The notes under the pieces: model-generated | What the model was told of the DNA's origin: nothing | What the model saw: only the letters and a program-made list of their open reading frames with translations | The model's database searches: none | Part shown: one piece after another, positions 59,414-64,000 of the stretch | How the letters are laid out: each line of letters opens with the position of its first letter | Position numbering within the stretch: position 1 is the stretch's first letter | Position numbers and translations under genes: made by a program | NCBI RefSeq assembly: GCF_018614035.1 | Contig: NZ_JAGGPA010000086.1 | Span: 28,362-92,361, forward strand | Direction of reading: 5' to 3' | DNA length: 64,000 nt | Source: Streptomyces sp. ISL-96 | GTDB taxonomy: Bacteria > Actinomycetota > Actinomycetes > Streptomycetales > Streptomycetaceae

Positions 59414-60262
59414 ATGAAAAAGGATCAGATGTATCCGGGGCGCAGGGCGATGCTGCGCCTCGCCGCCTGCCTCGGGGCCGCCACCGCCGTACGGTTCCTC
59501 GGCCCGGACCCGGCCCAGACGCCGGGACGCTACCCCTCTGGCCCGCCCCCGGCGGCAGGACCGCAGGCCGGGGCGCCGGTCAGGTTCTCGGCGTACCGGC
59601 TGCGGCCCATGACGGCGTACACCCCGCCCAAGTTCAGCCCCGCCCGGCCACCCGTGCGCCGCAGGCCCTTCCTGCGGATGGGCGGGATCGGCCGCAGCAT
59701 GGTGCTGACCTTCGACGACGGGCCCGACCCCCGCTACACCCCGGACATCCTGCGGACGCTGCGGCGCTACGACGTGCGCGCGATGTTCTTCGTGTGCGGG
59801 GAGATGGCGGTCGAGAACCGGGATCTGCTGCGGGAGATGGCCGAGGACGGCCATGTCGTCGGCAACCACACCTGGTCCCATCCGATGATCCCGAGGCTGT
59901 CACCGGCCGGCATCCGCGCCGAGCTGGGGCGTACGAGCGACGTGGTCGAGCGGACCATCGGGCACGCCCCCGACTGGTACCGCGCACCGTACGGAGCCTG
60001 GAACCGCCGCTCCTTCGAGATCGGCGCGGAGCTGGGCATGGAGCCGCTCGCCTGGACCCTCGACACCCTGGACTGGCGCGAGCCGGGCGCCGGGGCCATC
60101 ATCCGCAGGGTGCGCCGCGGCGCGGGCCCGGGGGTGGTGGTGCTCTCGCACGACGCCGGGGGCAACCGGAAGCAGAGCGTCGAAGCCCTGCGGACCTACC
60201 TGCCGGAGCTGCTGGACGCGGGGTACCGGATCACGGTTCCGAGCGCCGTGCTGCGGGGGTAA
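59414..60262 (+). CDS. Secreted polysaccharide deacetylase (NodB domain)
   Basis: 282 residues. N-terminal PGRRAMLRLAACLGAATAVR resembles a Tat or Sec signal. A Pro-rich linker leads to the NodB domain about 95-280 with motif 1 MVLTFDDGPDP (catalytic Asp and metal Asp), motif 2 VGNHTWSHPM (H-x3-H), motif 3 RAPYGAWN, motif 4 DTLDWREPG and motif 5 VVLSHDAG. It should remove acetyl groups from peptidoglycan or chitin-like polymer outside the cell. ATG 59429 (behind AAGGA) is an alternative start. Confidence 0.88.
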   Translation: MKKDQMYPGRRAMLRLAACLGAATAVRFLGPDPAQTPGRYPSGPPPAAGPQAGAPVRFSAYRLRPMTAYTPPKFSPARPPVRRRPFLRMGGIGRSMVLTFDDGPDPRYTPDILRTLRRYDVRAMFFVCGEMAVENRDLLREMAEDGHVVGNHTWSHPMIPRLSPAGIRAELGRTSDVVERTIGHAPDWYRAPYGAWNRRSFEIGAELGMEPLAWTLDTLDWREPGAGAIIRRVRRGAGPGVVVLSHDAGGNRKQSVEALRTYLPELLDAGYRITVPSAVLRG

Positions 60263-60299
60263 GTGCCGTACCCCGGACGCCTCCCTGGGCGCCGCCTGT

Positions 60300-60962
60300 T
60301 CAGTGGGTGGCGACCAGGGAGGCGAAGACGACGACGTTCCCGGTGTAGCCGACCGTCTTCGAATAGCCGCCGCCACAGGTGATCACGCGCAGCTCCGGCC
60401 TGCCGAGGTCGCCGTACACCCTGGGGCCGGGGAAGTCCTCCTTCGAGAAGACCTCGACGCCGTAGACCTCGAAGATGGCGGCGCGGCCGTCGTAGCGCAT
60501 CACCTGGATGCGGTGGCCCTTCTTGAGCGAACCCAGGTTGTAGAACACGGCGGGCCCGACGGAGTTGTCGACATGGCCGACGATCACCGAGGTGCCGCGC
60601 TGGCCGGGTGCGATGCCGTTCTGGTACCAGCCGGCGAGGTTGGGGTCCTCCGGCGACGGTGCGTCGATCCACCCCTCCGGGTCGAGTCCCACGTCCACGA
60701 TGGGCGCGTCGACGTGGATGTCGGGGAGGCGGATCCGGGAGGCCGGGGCGTACGGCAGGGGACGGACGGAGGTGCGGCGCGCCTTCTCGGTGCCGACGAC
60801 GTCGGAACGGCTGTTCAGGGACGCCGCCGACGCGGGCTGCGGCGGGCCGAGGGACACGTCGGCGCCGTTTCGCATCAGGGCGAGTCCGGTGAGCATGGCG
60901 AGGGCCAGGACCCCCCAAGGTGAGCGTTTTCTCGGCTCGGAGCCGGTGTACTCCTGGCCCAT
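60300..60962 (-). CDS. Class F sortase
   Basis: 220 residues. One N-terminal membrane segment (WGVLALAMLTGLALMR), a linker, then the sortase barrel: SRIRLPDIHVDAPIVDVGLD, GTSVIVGHVDNSVGPAVFYN (catalytic His) and LRVITCGGGYSKTVGYTGNV (catalytic Cys). Class F sortases are the single-domain actinobacterial type that attach or process surface proteins. Two secreted proteins with C-terminal anchors are encoded next to it, but neither has a clear LPxTG motif. ATG 60962. Confidence 0.88.
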   Translation of the reverse strand: MGQEYTGSEPRKRSPWGVLALAMLTGLALMRNGADVSLGPPQPASAASLNSRSDVVGTEKARRTSVRPLPYAPASRIRLPDIHVDAPIVDVGLDPEGWIDAPSPEDPNLAGWYQNGIAPGQRGTSVIVGHVDNSVGPAVFYNLGSLKKGHRIQVMRYDGRAAIFEVYGVEVFSKEDFPGPRVYGDLGRPELRVITCGGGYSKTVGYTGNVVVFASLVATH

Positions 60963-61087
60963 GGTGCTCCCTTCGACGCGTCTGTACGGACGCTAAGTGC
61001 GCGGGGTGGGGGCTGCGAGACGTGAGGGGCGAACGGGTGGCGCGGCGGCCACGGGGTACCCCATCCGGGTAACTCGTCGTACAAGAT

Positions 61088-61121
61088 ATCTGACGGTGTG
61101 TGACCTGCGGCTCCGTCAGAT
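61088..61121. promoter_or_regulatory. ATCTGACGG inverted repeat in divergent gap
   Basis: ATCTGACGG (61088-61096) and CCGTCAGAT (61113-61121) are exact inverted copies with a 16-base spacer, midway between the divergent sortase and secreted-protein genes, next to ACAAGATATC. Candidate operator for both. Confidence 0.45.
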
Positions 61122-61272
61122 CCGGGCGCGTCGCACCGGCGTGTCGCCTCACCGGGGTGGACCAGTCCCAAAATGCGGTAATCGCCCCGGTCGGTGAGTG
61201 TTCGTCTGGGAGGCGTTCTCGTCGATCTTCCCGGAGCACCGCTCCGGGGCGCCGTCCCGTGGAGGTTTTACG

Positions 61273-61758
61273 ATGCGTGCTTCACGCGCCTGCCTGGTGA
61301 CCGCGGTTGCCTGGGCGGCGGTCGGTCTCGCCGCCCCGATCGCCGCCGCCACCAACGGTCCGAGCAACGTCAACGTCAACCCGTTCAGGGTCCACCAGGG
61401 CGGTGTGCTGACGGTCAGCGCCTCCGGGTGCGGCCATGGCGGCACCGTGTCGTCCCACGTCTTCCAGCGGACAGCCCATCTTCCGGCAAGTGACACCACG
61501 TCGTACGCCACCGCCAAGATCAGGCACAACGCCACTCCCGGCACCTACCACCTGGCCGTCAAGTGCAACGACAACCCCAAGATCGTCACGCACCAGTTCA
61601 GGGTCGTCGCGGGCCACGGCGCCCACGGCGGTATCGGCGGATCGGTCGGCCCCTCCGACACGGAGATGCAGGTCGGGGCCGGTCTCGTATCCGCGGCGGC
61701 CGTCGGTGGTGGCCTCTTCATCGCACGCAGGCGTCGCCTGAACCGCGCCGAGTTCTGA
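61273..61758 (+). CDS. Secreted Ig-like, C-terminally anchored protein A
   Basis: 161 residues from ATG 61273 behind GGAGG. Signal peptide 1-27. Then a beta-sandwich-like part (VNPFRVHQGGVLTVSASGCG, YATAKIRHNATPGTYHLAVK with a second Cys, CNDNPKIVTHQF), a Gly/His linker, a membrane segment (AGLVSAAAVGGGLFIA) and an RRRRLNR stop-transfer tail. Lacks an LPxTG motif. It resembles the convergent protein at 61843-62379 in layout and in the GxxTxSxSGC stretch, so the two are probably paralogues exposed at the surface. Confidence 0.78.
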   Translation: MRASRACLVTAVAWAAVGLAAPIAAATNGPSNVNVNPFRVHQGGVLTVSASGCGHGGTVSSHVFQRTAHLPASDTTSYATAKIRHNATPGTYHLAVKCNDNPKIVTHQFRVVAGHGAHGGIGGSVGPSDTEMQVGAGLVSAAAVGGGLFIARRRRLNRAEF

Positions 61759-61778
61759 GCGCGTGCTGCTTGTGTGAA

Positions 61779-61822
61779 CGCCCGTCGCCCCGCGTCCTGA
61801 CCAGGACGCGGGGCGACGGGCG
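61779..61822. terminator. Bidirectional terminator between the paralogous secreted genes
   Basis: A perfect 21-base inverted repeat (CGCCCGTCGCCCCGCGTCCT plus G and its complement) with only two bases at the centre, placed between the convergent ends of the two genes. Confidence 0.8.
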
Positions 61823-61842
61823 TGCCGCGATTTCTTGGGGCG

Positions 61843-62379
61843 TCAGTGCTGGCGGCTGCCGGCGCGCCGGCGGAGAACGAAGATCACGCCTCCGGTGGCC
61901 GCGACGACCAGCGCCGCACCGGCGGCGATCTCCCCGGCGTTCATCCCGTCCTGGCTGCCGCCCACGCCACCCCTGGCGGGGCCAGCGGTGGCCGTGGTGG
62001 TCACGGTCGGGCGAGGCCTGGTGAAGGTGGGCGTCGGCCGGGCGCCGGCAATGGTGAGCTGCGAGGTGGTTTGCCGGTTGTCGTCACAGGTGTACGTCAC
62101 CGTGTACATGGCCCCACGCTTCGCGTCCCAGTCGACCGTGGCGGTCGCCATGCCGCCCGGAGGGATCCGGACGACGTCGAACACGTCCGAAGACGCGTCC
62201 GCTTGGCCGTCGCACCCCGAGAGGGACAGCGTGACCTGTCCGCCGGGGGCGATGGTGGACGGCGTGGCGGTACCGACCAGCGGGGAGACTTTGCTGCCGA
62301 CGGCCGAGGCTGCCGGGGCGGTGAGCGAGAGAACGGTGAGGCCGAGCGCGGCGGCCGATGCGAGACGTATCGCGCGCAT
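61843..62379 (-). CDS. Secreted Ig-like, C-terminally anchored protein B
   Basis: 178 residues from ATG 62379 behind GGAGG. Signal peptide 1-26 (ending ASAVG). The mature domain STIAPGGQVTLSLSGCDGQA and YTVTYTCDDNRQTTSQLTIA contains two Cys, likely a disulfide. A Thr/Pro linker (FTRPRPTVTTTATAG) precedes a membrane segment (AAGAALVVAATGGVIFVL) and RRRAG tail. Similar layout to protein A at 61273, arranged tail-to-tail. Function unknown; may be a sortase-linked or plain membrane-anchored surface protein. Confidence 0.78.
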   Translation of the reverse strand: MRAIRLASAAALGLTVLSLTAPAASAVGSKVSPLVGTATPSTIAPGGQVTLSLSGCDGQADASSDVFDVVRIPPGGMATATVDWDAKRGAMYTVTYTCDDNRQTTSQLTIAGARPTPTFTRPRPTVTTTATAGPARGGVGGSQDGMNAGEIAAGAALVVAATGGVIFVLRRRAGSRQH

Positions 62380-62556
62380 GGTCAATCCTCCGGGTCCCGA
62401 GGGGCAGCGGCGGAATCTTTATCCACACATGGCAGGAAATGCACCTCGATAACCCGAACGCTAGGAGCGGCGACAGCGCCGCGCGATCACAGTCGCGCAA
62501 ATGGGGTATCGGGGTACGCCACCCGGCGGCCCGCCGTAAGCCGTCACACTGGGCCG

Positions 62557-62958
62557 ATGCGCAGCTTCAGCGAAGATCCGGCACTGCGGCCGCCGCCCTG
62601 GCAGCCCCTGGTATTCAAGGGCTACCTGGCCACGGCGACCCTTCACCACGACCGCGTCGACATCAGGCGGAGCCGCCTGGCGAAGCTGGGCGGGAACAAG
62701 GACGCCACCGTCGCCCTCGCCGACGTGGTGCGGATCGTCAGCAAGGAACCGACGCTCCTCGTGAACGGTTACGTGTTCCTCGCGACGGAATCCGACCCCG
62801 GCCCGCTGAGGGGCTTCGCCGCCCGCCCGGCCGGACAGGTCGCCGGAAACCCGCACACGATCATGTTCACGCTGGCCCGGGCGAAGGCCTTCGCGGCCTT
62901 CCTGGAATCCGCCGACGCGACCTGGCGCGCGAACGGCGGGGGCGCGGTGGGGGCGTAG
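62557..62958 (+). CDS. DUF4429-like hypothetical protein
   Basis: 133 residues. FKGYLATATLHHDRVDIRRS and LADVVRIVSKEPTLLVNGYV followed by NPHTIMFTLARAKAFAAFLE are typical of the PH-like DUF4429 modules found in actinobacterial proteins. No signal peptide or membrane segment. ATG 62557 lacks a strong ribosome site. Stands alone between convergent and divergent neighbours. Confidence 0.72.
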   Translation: MRSFSEDPALRPPPWQPLVFKGYLATATLHHDRVDIRRSRLAKLGGNKDATVALADVVRIVSKEPTLLVNGYVFLATESDPGPLRGFAARPAGQVAGNPHTIMFTLARAKAFAAFLESADATWRANGGGAVGA

Positions 62959-62976
62959 CCCGTCGCTGGTGCCCGT

Positions 62977-63741
62977 CTATTTCGATGCGTTCGGGAACAG
63001 CTCCAGGAACGGGGTCGCGGTGGCTGAGAGGCCGCGGCCGAAGGGGGCGTCGAAGTCCCAGATGAGGAACAGCAGGAACGCGATCAGGGCGCTGTAGAGC
63101 CCGGCCAGGAGCAGTTCGCGTCCGGTGCGGCGGATCTGGAGAGTGAAGATCAGACCGACCGCGACCAGGGCTCCGGTGATCAGGCCGAACCAGACGACAC
63201 CGGGCATGGTGGCCTCCGCGCCCGCGCCGCGCTGGCCGCGGGCGTCGTCCACCTCGGCCACCTGGTCGACCAGCGGCTGGTAGGCCTGGCCCTCGTGGTC
63301 GGTCTTCGGTACGTAGTCGGTGACTTCGCGGCGCAACTCGTTGAGGAGTTCGGTGCCGCGCTCCGTGAGGCTGCCGTGGTCGGCCATGTGGCGCCATTCG
63401 GTGTTGACGACGTACGTGACATACGCGTCGACATCGCCGCGGATACGGGCCCGGACCTCGGCGGGGTAGACCTCTGAACGGACGCTGACCTCGTGCAGGG
63501 CCTGGGCCTCCTGGCGTACGGACTCCTGGGCGGCGCCGCGGCCCTCCCAGACGCCGGCGATGGCGAGACCGAGGACGATCGCGTAGACCACGCCGATCAT
63601 CATCGTCATGTACTCGATGACGTCCGGGGTTTCGGAGGGGTCGTCGTCCTCGCCTACGCGGCGGTGGTTGATGACCGTGATGGTGAGGACGACCGCGCAG
63701 GCGGCCGCCATCGCGATGCTCAGAACGAGCCATTCCGACAT
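62977..63741 (-). CDS. DUF4239 (bestrophin-like) membrane protein
   Basis: 254 residues. Two N-terminal membrane segments (LVLSIAMAAACAVVLTITVI, MTMMIGVVYAIVLGLAIAGV), a long helical extracytoplasmic part (WEGRGAAQESVRQEAQALHE, VDAYVTYVVNTEWRHMADHG) and two C-terminal segments (WFGLITGALVAVGLIFTLQI, LLAGLYSALIAFLLFLIWDF). This is the DUF4239 layout. Function unknown; possible channel. Start ATG 63741. Confidence 0.82.
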   Translation of the reverse strand: MSEWLVLSIAMAAACAVVLTITVINHRRVGEDDDPSETPDVIEYMTMMIGVVYAIVLGLAIAGVWEGRGAAQESVRQEAQALHEVSVRSEVYPAEVRARIRGDVDAYVTYVVNTEWRHMADHGSLTERGTELLNELRREVTDYVPKTDHEGQAYQPLVDQVAEVDDARGQRGAGAEATMPGVVWFGLITGALVAVGLIFTLQIRRTGRELLLAGLYSALIAFLLFLIWDFDAPFGRGLSATATPFLELFPNASK

Positions 63742-63758
63742 GCAGAGATCTCCGTCGG

Positions 63759-64000
63759 CTAGCGGGAACGGGGGCGCAGCACGGCGGCGGCGAATAGCGC
63801 CGGGGCCGTGACCAGGAGGGTGAGGGAGACCAGGGACGGGCCGTTGTGGGGCTCCTTGCGGGTCGCCTGGCGGTACACGGGAATGGCGACCGGTGTGGGG
63901 GACGGCGGCTTCGGCCGGGCGGACGGACTGGGCTTGGGCGGGGGAGCGGGCTTGGGCTTGAGCTTGGGGGCGGGAGGAGGAGGCGGCGGCGGTGGTGGTG
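63759..64000 (-). CDS. Proline-rich, C-terminally membrane-anchored protein (C-terminal end only)
   Basis: The last 79 codons lie in the window, ending at TAG 63759-63761. A poly-Pro run is followed by Lys/Pro repeats (KLKPKPAPPPKPSPSARPKP), then VYRQATRKEPHNGPSLVSLT, a membrane segment (LLVTAPALFAAAVLR) and PRSR. It looks like the wall-spanning stalk and anchor of a surface protein whose main domain is outside the window. It starts 17 bases after the DUF4239 gene in transcription order. Confidence 0.7.
   Translation of the reverse strand, partial: PPPPPPPPPAPKLKPKPAPPPKPSPSARPKPPSPTPVAIPVYRQATRKEPHNGPSLVSLTLLVTAPALFAAAVLRPRSR

Noticed and set aside
1..64000. tRNA, rRNA, CRISPR arrays, complete insertion sequences
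   Set aside because: No cloverleaf with a TTCRA-type arm, no rRNA blocks, no regular spacer arrays and no transposase gene other than the domain fused to the serine recombinase were seen by eye.

Overview
The DNA is very GC-rich with strong third-position GC bias and frequent GTG and TTG starts. It encodes hallmark families of Streptomyces: a conservon, an ECF sigma factor, an Rpf/LysM/M23 secreted protein, a class F sortase, a SpoIIE-type PAS-GAF phosphatase, a MAB_1171c protein and a WS/DGAT enzyme. I read it as a Streptomyces (or close relative) chromosome segment. I saw no rRNA, tRNA or CRISPR array.

Layout. 0-1.7 kb is the tail of a conservon (cvnB-cvnC-cvnD) plus a GAF protein. 1.8-3.05 kb is an acyl-CoA dehydrogenase with a palindromic operator upstream. 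3.8-6.4 kb is a DyP-peroxidase group ending in a broken catalase-like gene. 6.5-11.1 kb is a tightly overlapping minus-strand catabolic operon (VOC/extradiol-type protein, aromatic FAD hydroxylase, acetoacetyl-CoA synthetase, DoxX) divergent from a TetR regulator; the synthetase appears to have lost its ATP-binding loop. 12-13.1 kb holds a decayed gene and a stranded copy of the panD leader. 13.2-15.8 kb is an XRE / ImmA-like / MAB_1171c trio, followed by a convergent 1,122-residue secreted ALF-repeat protein. 19.9-22.2 kb encodes a small secreted protein and an S1-protease homologue lacking two catalytic residues. 22.2-25.4 kb is a large P-loop NTPase gene broken by many frame changes.

25.7-64 kb is mostly intact: panD behind two further leader copies, gnd, an Rpf/LysM/M23 cell-wall enzyme, glgA and glgC, an SDR enzyme, a small peptide gene with a strong terminator, a YndJ-DUF1990-lipase maturation factor operon behind paired TTGAAC palindromes, DUF1490 plus a CtpC-type metal ATPase, a SpoIIE phosphatase, WS/DGAT, a Fpg/Nei glycosylase, two zinc-finger anti-sigma-like genes, a LytTR regulator / acetate-type symporter / LytS-type kinase group, an ECF sigma factor, a CapA protein, a deacetylase, a sortase and two look-alike secreted proteins.

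The most unusual item is at 55.66-58.16 kb. A 2.5-kb integrative element has split an amino-acid permease gene. It carries only two small ORFs and a large serine recombinase gene. The recombinase has an in-frame amber stop at codon 378 and, downstream in the same frame, a C-terminal domain resembling the DUF4096 part of IS5-type transposases. The coding frame of the recombinase runs across the attachment site into host DNA.

Lesions cluster in the first 26 kb (catalase-like, acetoacetyl-CoA synthetase, NTPase, the 12.6-kb gene), whereas 26-64 kb is intact apart from the element. This suggests a decaying accessory stretch next to a more conserved block. All family names are from reading the translations; no database search was run.
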